Assembly: GCA_031273405.1 (NCBI GenBank)
Contig: JAISRW010000010.1
Span: forward strand, 1 to 5,799
Length of the DNA stretch: 5,799 nucleotides
Source of the DNA: Treponema sp.
GTDB lineage: Bacteria; Spirochaetota; Spirochaetia; Treponematales; Breznakiellaceae
Direction: 5' to 3'
This document shows positions 1 through 5,376 of the stretch, one piece after another (the stretch's first letter is position 1; the number at the start of each line of letters is the position of its first letter). The notes under the pieces were generated by a model, which made no database searches, was not told where the DNA came from, and worked only from the letters and a program-made list of their open reading frames with translations. A program made the translations under genes and the position numbers.

Positions 1-165
1 CTTCGCCTCCGGGGTGTAGCAGACAAAACCGCCCCAGAACACCCGGGAAGCCCCGGCCACGGAGGCAAGGAGGTCCGCTACCATGCCGGCGGTACAGGAT
101 TCGGCCGTCACGATTTTCAATCCCGCCGCCTCCGCCCGGCGGATAATAGCTTCAGGCTCAACCAT
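1..165 (-). CDS. CinA C-terminal domain / PncC-type nicotinamide-nucleotide amidase, N-terminal part (cut by left edge)
   Basis: The first 55 residues are visible; the rest lies beyond base 1. They contain TAESCTAG at residues 20-27, then a helix and GASRVFWGGFVCYTPEAK, which matches the CinA C-terminal family (TAESCTGG...GSS..F..GFVTYSNEAK in E. coli PncC). Known family members deamidate nicotinamide mononucleotide to nicotinate mononucleotide in the pyridine nucleotide salvage cycle, in the cytoplasm. S23 of the AESCT motif is the likely nucleophile. The protein begins only about 20 residues before the motif, so it is probably the stand-alone PncC form (about 160 residues) and not full CinA with its N-terminal MoaB-like domain. 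The ATG at 165-163 overlaps the end of the bactofilin gene by 8 bases (ATGGTTGA), which suggests translational coupling. No strong Shine-Dalgarno sequence precedes it. Family assignment is firm; the exact reaction is inferred. Confidence 0.88.
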   Translation of the reverse strand, partial: MVEPEAIIRRAEAAGLKIVTAESCTAGMVADLLASVAGASRVFWGGFVCYTPEAK

Positions 166-580
166 TGACGCGCTGTAGTTCAGCCTTGATCTCTTCGGTA
201 GGCCGGGAGAAGATCTCCACTTCTTTTTCCACCCTGGTCATGCTGCACTGGCCCTCAAAGAGAACCCCGTCGGCGATACGGAGACGGGCGGCGGTTACAT
301 CCCCCCGGACTTCGGCGCCGCTCATCATGTCTATCTTGTCTATCGCGGTTACGGCGCCGATCACGGTTCCGTATACCGTGAGGGAGGTCACTGAAATATG
401 ATCCGCCTCCACCACCGCCCCCCGGTCCACGATGAGCGCGCCGGTGGCTTCGATAGTCCCCTTAAATTTCCCCTGAATACAGAGGGTCTCATTAAAACGG
501 AGGAATCCGTTAAATTTTGTGGTGCTTCCAAAAATCACTGCCGCTTCGGTATCCTTCCGCCTTCCTTCGCTCTTTGCCAT
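158..580 (-). CDS. Bactofilin (polymer-forming cytoskeletal protein)
   Basis: This 140-residue protein fits the bactofilin family (DUF583): small cytosolic proteins whose right-handed beta-helix core polymerises without nucleotides into filaments, often at the membrane, and which influence cell shape and local peptidoglycan remodelling. The core runs from about residue 15 to 112, with the typical start (AVIFGSTTKFNGFLRFNETLCIQGKFKGTI) and repeated short strand/turn units rich in V, I and G (for example ALIVDRGAVVEADHI, SLTVYGTVIGAV, GAEVRGDVTAARLRI). The N-terminal 14 residues are charged and disordered, as in other bactofilins, and the last 25 residues are a charged, probably helical tail. 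The start at 580 has an AAGGCGGG ribosome site at 586-593, five bases away. It lies 27 bases after the response regulator and overlaps the amidase gene by 8 bases. A cell-shape role in a helical bacterium is likely but inferred. Confidence 0.92.
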   Translation of the reverse strand: MAKSEGRRKDTEAAVIFGSTTKFNGFLRFNETLCIQGKFKGTIEATGALIVDRGAVVEADHISVTSLTVYGTVIGAVTAIDKIDMMSGAEVRGDVTAARLRIADGVLFEGQCSMTRVEKEVEIFSRPTEEIKAELQRVNG

Positions 581-607
581 TACCGCCCGCCTTTTGTTTC
601 AACCGGC

Positions 608-1321
608 TTATTCCTGGTGCGGTGATTTACGGATCTGCTGCTCCAGGGTCTGTATGCCGATTTCATGCCGCTTCAAACTCTCCCATTCCGTGATGGTCCG
701 ATCAATACGGGCGTCCAGTTCCGCGACGGTCTTCCTGACCAGGGCGGTTTTCCCTTTGATCGCTTCCATGAGACGCGGCAGGGTGTTTTCATCAACCGCC
801 TCTGTGGAATGGGAAATACGGCTGATAACGGAATCCAAATCGTCAATACTCTTGACGAATTCCGCCAGGTTGCTTTTCATATCAACCCCCAGCTCTTCCG
901 CCAGGGTCAGCCGGGACTCCCGAATCTTAATCTGGCCGAAAAGCTCCCGGTTCCTCAACACCGCCCGGATCCGGGCCAAAACCTCGGAAAAATTGAAGGG
1001 CTTGGTGATGTAATCGTCCACCCCCATCTCAAAACCCTCAACTTTGTCTTTAACATCGTCCAGGGCTGAAAGCATGATGATAGGGATCTCCCGGAATTTG
1101 GCGTCCCCTTTCAATATCTTCGTCAATTCCCAACCGGTCATTTTCGGCATGATATTGTCCAGAATGATGAGATCCGGATAAAAGTGCTTAACTTTTTCCA
1201 AACCGTCCACTCCGTCCACCGCCTTCCCGACGACAAAACCCAGTTTGGAAAGCATGACATCAAAAAAATCAAGATTTATCTGTTCATCATCAATGATGAG
1301 AATTTTCTTTCGGGAATTCAT
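608..1321 (-). CDS. Response regulator: CheY-like receiver plus helical C-terminal region
   Basis: Of 237 residues, about 5-125 form a complete receiver domain: acidic pair D11-D12, phospho-acceptor D55 in LIILDNIMP, S85 at the switch Thr/Ser position, and K107 in DYITKPF. It should therefore accept phosphate from a histidine kinase. Residues from about 126 to 237 contain no recognisable DNA-binding, GGDEF, HD or kinase domain. They are rich in charged and heptad-like segments (for example ESRLTLAEELGVDMKSNLAEF and TALVRKTVAELDARIDRTI) and look like an alpha-helical or coiled-coil module, perhaps for dimerisation or partner binding. The ATG overlaps the lnt stop as ATGA, with AAGGA at 1330-1334 eight bases upstream, so translation is probably coupled to lnt. 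No kinase gene is in the window, so the input is unknown. A link to the downstream bactofilin is suggested only by position. Confidence 0.9.
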   Translation of the reverse strand: MNSRKKILIIDDEQINLDFFDVMLSKLGFVVGKAVDGVDGLEKVKHFYPDLIILDNIMPKMTGWELTKILKGDAKFREIPIIMLSALDDVKDKVEGFEMGVDDYITKPFNFSEVLARIRAVLRNRELFGQIKIRESRLTLAEELGVDMKSNLAEFVKSIDDLDSVISRISHSTEAVDENTLPRLMEAIKGKTALVRKTVAELDARIDRTITEWESLKRHEIGIQTLEQQIRKSPHQE

Positions 1322-2982
1322 AATTTCGTTCCTTGTTCCTTTTTTTTATACATAATCCTAAACAGTATACTCCGGCTTGCTCCGATCAGCAATATGATAA
1401 GCGCCGCCAGGAGGAATAATTGCGCGAAAAAATCGCCGTACCGGGTATAGGGCGTGGTTCCGGTATGGATCGGAACTTCCACGGTAAGGGCGGCCTCGGT
1501 GAAAGGTTCCGCCATGGCCAGGACCTTCCCGTTGGGGTCTATACTACAGGTCTGGCCCGAAGCGGTGGAGCGGACCATGGAGCGGCGGTTTTCCACCGCC
1601 CGGAATACCGCCATGGAGAGGTGCTGGTTCTGGGCCGGGAGGCTCCTGGACCACGCGTCATTGGAGATGTTCACGATGATCTCCGCCCCGTTCCGCACAA
1701 AATTCCGGGAAAGGTAGCCGAAGGTATCCTCAAAACAGATGGGGGTTGAAAACTTTAGACCCTTAATGTCAAAGACCACAGCCTCATCGCCTTTTTCCCA
1801 GAAATGGGTGTCCGCGTTCCGCAAAGCCTGGTAAATCCCGGGGAGCAGCTTCTCATAGGGGAACCATTCGGTAAAGGGAACCAGGTGCAGCTTACGGTAA
1901 ATCCCGGCTTCCCGCCCCCGGTCATAGAGGATCGCCGCGTTGTAATCGATCTGCTCCCACTGCCCTTCGGGGGTCACCCGCCTTCTGGCGTCATCGTTCC
2001 CGATGAGAAAGGGGGTTTCCTGTTCGGAGAGGAAATCCAAAAGCTCTTTGACCAAAACATAGGATTCGGGGTCGGTCCGGTAGGTGGTATGCCAGTAGAT
2101 ACGGGGAACAAAGGCGGTCTCGGACCAAACCACCAGATCGGGCTTGGGGTCAGCGGCGAGGGCTTCCAGGGAAAGACGCTTCAGAATCTGATAATTGAGC
2201 CGGTATTGGGGCATATCCCCCCGCCAGGGGTCGGTGTTGTGCTGAATCAGGGCCAGGTTGGCCTTGGGGGCGCCGGAATAATCCACCGGGGAGGCAAAGC
2301 CGTAAACCAGGACCGCCGCCAGGGCGATGAGCCAGAGGAAAGCGGGTACGCGCTCCCGCCTGAAAAAGTCCCGAATGCCCTCAGCAGCCGTCCTGCCGCC
2401 GGCAGCCTGAGCCGGGGGAAAATCCAACCCGCCCAGGGCGCCGGCTATGTAGGCCGAGGGAAACACCACCAGGGCGGAAACCCCCCACACCCCGAATACG
2501 GAAGCGATCTGTAACACCGGAAGTACCGTCCATTGGGAATACCCCGTAATCCCGTAAGCGTAACCCAGAAAGCCCTGGGTACGGAGGTACTCGTAGGCGA
2601 TCCAGATGACCCATTGAACCAGATAGCCCTTCTTTGGAAAGAGGAGGAGGGCCAGCTTGAGGACGGGAAAGAGGACGGCAAAATAGACGAGATAAATGGT
2701 CCCCACGATAAGGCCGGCTAAAGGGTGGAAAACGCTTAACCAGTAGTTGAAGAGGCCGTAGGCCGTATAGCCGTATAAGGCGCCCCAAAAGATACAGGCG
2801 CCGGTCTTCGCCCGGTGAATCACCCAAAAAACGGGAATATAGGCCGCCCACGCCAGGAGGGGAATACCCTTTTCAACTAATAAATTGGGGAAAGAAGCGG
2901 CAAACAGCAGGGAAGCGGCTAAAATAGCGGCCAAATGAACCAGAAAGGCCCTGAACCACTTCCCGGTTCCGGCAAGGCTCAT
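1318..2982 (-). CDS. lnt: Apolipoprotein N-acyltransferase
   Basis: Lnt adds the third acyl chain to the N-terminal cysteine of lipoproteins, the last step of lipoprotein maturation in the inner membrane. The 554-residue protein has the family layout. Hydrophobic N-terminal segments occupy roughly residues 9-30, 38-56, 60-82, 86-114, 120-135, 152-180 and 212-231. A carbon-nitrogen hydrolase domain follows at about 240-505, and one C-terminal membrane segment lies near 517-540. The catalytic triad is visible: E288 (VVWSETA), K364 (YRKLHLVPFTEW) and C416 (TPICFED), with E372 and E418 at the positions of other conserved active-site acids. It is longer than E. coli Lnt (512 residues), partly from a polar loop at about 183-211 and a basic C-terminal tail. 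The ATG overlaps the HU stop codon (ATGA), and its own stop overlaps the regulator start in the same way. Spirochaetes are rich in lipoproteins, so the gene is expected to be important. Confidence 0.95.
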   Translation of the reverse strand: MSLAGTGKWFRAFLVHLAAILAASLLFAASFPNLLVEKGIPLLAWAAYIPVFWVIHRAKTGACIFWGALYGYTAYGLFNYWLSVFHPLAGLIVGTIYLVYFAVLFPVLKLALLLFPKKGYLVQWVIWIAYEYLRTQGFLGYAYGITGYSQWTVLPVLQIASVFGVWGVSALVVFPSAYIAGALGGLDFPPAQAAGGRTAAEGIRDFFRRERVPAFLWLIALAAVLVYGFASPVDYSGAPKANLALIQHNTDPWRGDMPQYRLNYQILKRLSLEALAADPKPDLVVWSETAFVPRIYWHTTYRTDPESYVLVKELLDFLSEQETPFLIGNDDARRRVTPEGQWEQIDYNAAILYDRGREAGIYRKLHLVPFTEWFPYEKLLPGIYQALRNADTHFWEKGDEAVVFDIKGLKFSTPICFEDTFGYLSRNFVRNGAEIIVNISNDAWSRSLPAQNQHLSMAVFRAVENRRSMVRSTASGQTCSIDPNGKVLAMAEPFTEAALTVEVPIHTGTTPYTRYGDFFAQLFLLAALIILLIGASRSILFRIMYKKKEQGTKL

Positions 2983-3323
2983 GACTCGCCGCCGTCAGTT
3001 TCATCGGGCTCGGAAACATCGGCGTCGGTGATGTTCCATACGTCCTGTTTCAACTCCCTGCCGGGTCTGAACGCGGCGATACCGTGGGAATTTACTGAGA
3101 CAGGCTTACCGGTTTTCGGGTTTCGGGCTTTCTGGCGGCCTTTACGGACCCGCACTTCAAAAGTACCGAAACCCCGTAATTCCAGACACATACGCTTCAT
3201 CAGGGTATCTTTGATTTCATCCAGGAAAAGATCGATAACAGTCCGGATTTCTTTACGGTTCATCCCGGTCTTTTGGTAAACAGAGTCGACAATATCAACT
3301 TTTGTCAGTTTTTTCGCCGCCAT
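2979..3323 (-). CDS. HU/IHF-family DNA-binding protein with acidic C-terminal tail
   Basis: This 114-residue nucleoid protein has the full HU/IHF fold. Residues 5-45 form the helical dimerisation part, GFGTF is at 51-55, and the DNA-gripping beta arm carries R67-N68-P69 (RNPKTGKPV), whose proline intercalates and bends DNA. PGRELKQDV closes the domain at 88-95. Ordinary HU ends near residue 90; here about 18 extra residues follow, strongly acidic (D and E, no K or R, between 98 and 114). Such a tail could tune DNA affinity, but that is inferred. HU versus IHF cannot be decided by eye, so no symbol is given. GAGAG lies five bases before the ATG. The stop overlaps the lnt start by 4 bases, and rpsT lies 77 bases upstream with no convincing promoter between, so it may be read from the upstream unit. 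Confidence 0.93.
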   Translation of the reverse strand: MAAKKLTKVDIVDSVYQKTGMNRKEIRTVIDLFLDEIKDTLMKRMCLELRGFGTFEVRVRKGRQKARNPKTGKPVSVNSHGIAAFRPGRELKQDVWNITDADVSEPDETDGGES

Positions 3324-3354
3324 TTTACTCTCTTAGAAGACCTGTTACTACCGC

Positions 3355-3371
3355 CGGGCAATTAAGGCCCG
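3355..3371 (-). other. Small hairpin between rpsT and the HU gene
   Basis: CGGGC at 3355-3359 pairs with GCCCG at 3367-3371 across a 7-base loop. There is no U-run after it on the leftward transcript, so it is not a standard intrinsic terminator. It could be a weak attenuator or an mRNA processing or stability element between two genes needed at different levels. A chance dyad of this size is also possible. Confidence 0.25.
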
Positions 3372-3400
3372 TACAGCCGGATCCGAGACAGAATGAAACC

Positions 3401-3676
3401 TTACTTGGCTTCTTTAAGGGAATTAAAGAGACGCTGCATCCTCGATTTCTTCCGGGACGCGGTATTCTTTTTGACTATCCCCTTCCCCGCGGCGGTATCT
3501 ATCTTTTTGATCATATCTCTAAGCGCCGCCTCAGCCGCAACGGCGTCTTTTTGCCGCGCCAGGACAACAAATTTTTTCGCACTGGTTCTGACGGCGCTCT
3601 TAACCGCCTTATTCCGGAGCCTGCGCTCCTCACTCTGCCGATGACGCTTTTCAGCGGAACTTTTCTTGCCTGCCAA
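3401..3676 (-). CDS. rpsT: 30S ribosomal protein S20 (TTG start)
   Basis: S20 is a primary 16S rRNA-binding protein of the small subunit. The 91-residue sequence is highly basic and wholly helical in character. It shows the family signature at both ends: SAEKRHRQSEERRLRNKAVKS near the N-terminus and GKGIVKKNTASRKKSRMQRLFNSL at about 64-87. Length is normal (usually 85-90). The start codon is TTG (3676-3674). It is supported by the conserved second part of the protein beginning right there, by GGGGG at 3684-3688 seven bases upstream, and by the lack of any in-frame ATG before residue 55. E. coli rpsT also starts with UUG, and there the weak start serves autogenous translational control; whether that holds here is inference. 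It follows the zinc-ribbon gene by 116 bases. Confidence 0.96.
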   Translation of the reverse strand: MAGKKSSAEKRHRQSEERRLRNKAVKSAVRTSAKKFVVLARQKDAVAAEAALRDMIKKIDTAAGKGIVKKNTASRKKSRMQRLFNSLKEAK

Positions 3677-3792
3677 AGGAAAACCCCCAATAATAAATAA
3701 TAATCCATTAAAAATGGAACAACTTCGTTGAGAAAATACCCGTACACCCGCGCCGGATAAACTCCGGCCGCAATCTTTTTGAAAACGCCTCT
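3677..3792 (-). promoter_or_regulatory. rpsT leader/intergenic region with two perfect hairpins
   Basis: This spacer between the zinc-ribbon gene and rpsT holds two perfect dyads. GCCGGA/TCCGGC (3752-3757 with 3763-3768) has a 5-base loop. TCCATT/AATGGA (3704-3709 with 3713-3718) has a 3-base loop and sits about 27 bases before the start codon. A short CAAC/GTTG dyad lies between them. The first hairpin is not followed by U residues on the leftward strand, so it is not a clear terminator. Only weak promoter-like hexamers could be found, so the start site of rpsT transcription is open. The stretch just before the GGGGG ribosome site is A/T only, which would keep the initiation region open. Confidence 0.4.
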
Positions 3793-3966
3793 TTACTGCT
3801 TAAAATCCGAAGGACGGCGCTCTGTTCTTTTACACTTTTCACATTCCGCGAGATTTTTGACCTTACCCTGGTCAAATATAGTCTTCATTTTGACTTCTCC
3901 CCCGCAGGAGCAAAAGAATTTCTGAGTCGCGCTGGTTGTCCGTGAGTTCTTACTGGCTTGAGCCAT
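3793..3966 (-). CDS. Small putative zinc-ribbon protein (57 residues), function unknown
   Basis: The open frame encodes 57 residues beginning MAQASKNSRTTSATQKFFCS and ending RRPSDFKQ. It has two cysteine pairs, C19-x-C21 and C42-x2-C45, separated by 20 residues with alternating hydrophobic/charged positions, as expected for a zinc-ribbon with two knuckles. The protein is basic (about 13 K/R against 6 D/E), which would suit RNA, ribosome or DNA binding, but no family was recognised with certainty. Reality as a gene is supported by a strong AAGGAG ribosome site at 3975-3980, eight bases before the ATG, a good promoter upstream, and stop placement that leaves a normal spacer before rpsT. It may belong to the translation-related genes next door, but this is only a positional guess. 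It could also be a small regulator or a conserved treponemal protein. Confidence 0.8.
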   Translation of the reverse strand: MAQASKNSRTTSATQKFFCSCGGEVKMKTIFDQGKVKNLAECEKCKRTERRPSDFKQ

Positions 3967-4001
3967 AGTCCAATCTCCTTAACTTAACGGTGACGATTCT
4001 T

Positions 4002-4031
4002 AAGATACTACAGGTTGACGGAAGCTGTCAA
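4002..4031 (-). promoter_or_regulatory. Sigma70-type promoter for the zinc-ribbon gene, with a dyad over the -35 box
   Basis: On the leftward strand TTGACA (4026-4031) is a perfect -35 hexamer. It is followed after 18 bases by TATCTT (4002-4007), a fair -10 hexamer. Transcription would begin near 3995, giving a leader of about 29 bases that contains the AAGGAG ribosome site. A perfect inverted repeat GTTGAC-7-GTCAAC (4014-4032) covers the -35 box, which is where a repressor or other dimeric regulator could bind. Confidence 0.55.
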
Positions 4032-4033
4032 CA

Positions 4034-4064
4034 GGATAAAGCCCTTTTTGCGGGGAATTTATCC
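4034..4064 (-). terminator. Nested hairpin after the oxidoreductase gene, possible terminator without U-tract
   Basis: GGATAAA at 4034-4040 pairs perfectly with TTTATCC at 4058-4064. Inside, CCC at 4042-4044 can pair with the GGGG run at 4052-4055, giving a stem of about ten pairs with small internal bulges. It starts 20 bases past the oxidoreductase stop and ends just before the -35 box of the next gene, so separating the two units is a sensible role. No U-run follows on the leftward transcript, so termination would be inefficient or factor-dependent. A second weaker stem, CCTTA/TAAGG (4063-4067 with 4076-4080), lies beside it and competes for some of the same bases. Confidence 0.35.
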
Positions 4065-4083
4065 TTACAGAAGGCTAAGGGCC

Positions 4084-5169
4084 TCATTTTGCCTCCAGAA
4101 CCACCGCGTCCCGCTGGGCGATAAGGCTCAGCTCCGCGGCTTTGAAGGCGTGGTCCTGGGACATGGCGTTTTCGGTACGGTTGAGGCAATCCAGGATAAG
4201 CTGCCCGAAAAAGGGGTAGCCTATCTTTCCCTCAACATTGTAGTAGGTTTCCTCCGTGCCGTTTGCCAAAAAAACATGCCCGCCGCCTGAACCCTTAACG
4301 CCGAGGTTCATGTACTTGCGCTGTTCAATAAAACCCTCGGTCCCCAGGATAAAGAGGCGGCCGTCGCCCCACATCTGGAGGCCGTCGGGGGTGAACCAGT
4401 CAACCCGGAAGTAGCCTGTGGCGTTGTTGTCCAGCACGACCTGGGCGTCCCCAAAATCGTCAAGCTCCGGGTACTGGGGGTGGTTGTAATTCCCTATCTG
4501 GCTGCGTACCACCCGGCCGTCCTTCGCGCCGGTATAGTACAGTATCTGTTCCATGTTATGACTGCCTATGTCGCAGAGGATCCCGCCGTAGTATTTTTTG
4601 ATGAAAAACCAGTCCGGCCGTCCGGCCGCGCCGAGCCGGTGCGGGCCGAACGCGGCAACCTGGAGCACCCGTCCTATGGCGCCGTCCCTGATTAACTGCC
4701 CCGCAAAAACGGCGGATTCCACATGGATACGTTCACTGTAATACACGGCGTACTTTCTGCCGGTCTTTTTGACCGCCTCCCGTGCCTGGGCAAGCTGATC
4801 CAGCGTCGTAAGGGGGGCTTTATCGGTAAAATAGTCTTTCCCCGCGGCCATTACCCGCAGCCCCAGGGGACAGCGTTCACTGGTAACCGCCGCCCCCGCG
4901 ACCAGGAGAACTTCCTTGTCGTTCAGTATTTCATCTTCACTTGCAGCCGCCTTCGCGTCCGGAAAGCGCCGGGCGAATTCCTCCCGGTATTTGGGATCCG
5001 CGTCATAATAGCTTTTGAGCACCCCCCCTGCCTCAATCAGGCCGTTACACATACCGTAAATATGGCCGTGGTACAAGCCCGCCGCGGAAAAAACAAACTC
5101 ACCGGGTTTTACCACCGGAGAGGGCTTACCTTTGGGGGCGTATACCGCCCCGTCGCTTATCTTTGCCAT
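4084..5169 (-). CDS. Gfo/Idh/MocA-family NAD(P)-dependent oxidoreductase
   Basis: The 361-residue protein has the two-domain plan of this family. Residues about 24-140 form a Rossmann domain: strand and turn at EFVFSAAGLYHGHIYGM, acidic D56 after the second strand, and DKAPL at 116-120 in place of the usual EKP motif, with K117. The C-terminal substrate domain has GGILCDIGSH at 195-204, where D200 and H204 match the conserved catalytic Asp/His. The long blocks GPHRLG, RPDWFF, GYFRVDWFTPDGL and ILGTEGFIE mark a well-conserved subfamily of sugar or inositol-type dehydrogenases. The substrate cannot be told from sequence. The Rossmann glycine motif is atypical (SAAGLYHG), and roughly 20 residues precede it. 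The start at 5169 is supported by a GAGGAG ribosome site at 5176-5181, six bases upstream. It is divergent from the Rrf2 regulator, a common arrangement for a regulated gene, though sugar catabolism genes are not usual Rrf2 targets. Confidence 0.9.
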   Translation of the reverse strand: MAKISDGAVYAPKGKPSPVVKPGEFVFSAAGLYHGHIYGMCNGLIEAGGVLKSYYDADPKYREEFARRFPDAKAAASEDEILNDKEVLLVAGAAVTSERCPLGLRVMAAGKDYFTDKAPLTTLDQLAQAREAVKKTGRKYAVYYSERIHVESAVFAGQLIRDGAIGRVLQVAAFGPHRLGAAGRPDWFFIKKYYGGILCDIGSHNMEQILYYTGAKDGRVVRSQIGNYNHPQYPELDDFGDAQVVLDNNATGYFRVDWFTPDGLQMWGDGRLFILGTEGFIEQRKYMNLGVKGSGGGHVFLANGTEETYYNVEGKIGYPFFGQLILDCLNRTENAMSQDHAFKAAELSLIAQRDAVVLEAK

Positions 5170-5181
5170 CGCTTACTCCTC

Positions 5182-5209
5182 AAAAAAAAATCCGACAGGC
5201 GTCTGACGA
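5182..5209 (-). terminator. Terminator-like hairpin plus U9 in the oxidoreductase leader (possible attenuator)
   Basis: On the leftward strand a seven-pair stem with one U-U mismatch (bases 5203-5209 with 5192-5198) encloses the tetraloop ACGC at 5199-5202. One A follows, then nine U residues (5182-5190). The layout is that of an intrinsic terminator, yet it stands before a gene: the U-run ends directly at the GAGGAG ribosome site (5176-5181). If transcription starts from the TATAAT at 5215-5220, the stem is at the very 5' end of the mRNA and may instead protect it. If it starts further upstream, it could attenuate or block readthrough. Confidence 0.4.
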
Positions 5210-5214
5210 GTATT

Positions 5215-5220
5215 ATTATA
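5215..5220 (-). promoter_or_regulatory. Candidate -10 element for the oxidoreductase gene
   Basis: A perfect TATAAT is present on the leftward strand, 45 bases before the start codon, which would put the transcript start near 5208. The hexamer 17 bases upstream is poor. A perfect TTGACA lies at 5250-5255 but is 29 bases away, too far to work with this -10 element alone. An activator-dependent or alternative promoter is possible. Confidence 0.4.
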
Positions 5221-5261
5221 GAATATTTTCATCATAATAGTACGGGGCTTGTCAAGAACGC

Positions 5262-5274
5262 GGCGCCGGGCGCC
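5262..5274. repeat. GC-rich dyad GGCGCC-G-GGCGCC in the divergent spacer
   Basis: Two GGCGCC hexamers, themselves palindromes, are separated by one G, so the 13-base unit reads both as a direct and as an inverted repeat. Flanking GCGGC (5260-5264) and GCCGC (5283-5287) extend the symmetry loosely. It is a GC island inside AT-rich divergent promoter DNA, upstream of the start regions of both genes. It could be a regulator site or a structural barrier between the two promoters. Confidence 0.35.
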
Positions 5275-5316
5275 TTTATGAAGCCGCTTATTTATTACAT
5301 ATTTTTATAGACCGCT

Positions 5317-5344
5317 TTTACTTTTTTTTTTAATATATTACAAT
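5317..5344 (+). promoter_or_regulatory. Candidate promoter of the Rrf2/IscR-like gene, with a TAATATATTA palindrome
   Basis: TTTACT (5317-5322) and TACAAT (5339-5344) are separated by 16 bases and are reasonable -35 and -10 hexamers for the rightward gene. The spacer contains a T10 run (5322-5331, sharing its first T with the -35 box). A perfect 10-base palindrome TAATATATTA at 5331-5340 overlaps the -10 box. Rrf2 proteins usually repress their own genes through dyads near the promoter, so this palindrome is a candidate operator; in such AT-rich DNA it may also be chance. Confidence 0.4.
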
Positions 5345-5376
5345 AATACAAATATAAAGAAAGAGGGGGCATCTGA

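Noticed and set aside
519..1013. Rightward open frame of 164 codons opposite the response regulator and bactofilin
   Set aside because: Serine/arginine-rich low-complexity product, antisense to two recognised genes.
1804..2514. Long rightward open frame of 236 codons inside lnt
   Set aside because: It is antisense to the strongly conserved Lnt catalytic domain. Its product is rich in G and P with no domain, and there is no ribosome site; it is a by-product of GC-rich codon use.
2381..2851. Leftward open frame of 156 codons in another frame of lnt
   Set aside because: Same strand but shifted frame within a gene whose membrane segments are intact; no frameshift is needed to explain lnt.
3302..3700. 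Rightward open frame of 132 codons opposite rpsT
   Set aside because: The leftward frame is clearly S20; this frame has no recognisable domain.
3511..3747. Leftward open frame of 78 codons overlapping the rpsT start
   Set aside because: Shifted frame relative to S20; no ribosome site and no domain.
3752..3768. GCCGGA/TCCGGC hairpin as terminator of the zinc-ribbon gene
   Set aside because: No U-run follows it on the leftward strand; it is described only as part of the rpsT leader.
4723..5310. Rightward open frame of 195 codons over the oxidoreductase N-terminal part and the divergent spacer
   Set aside because: It lies opposite conserved dehydrogenase motifs and crosses the promoter spacer; its product shows no family features.
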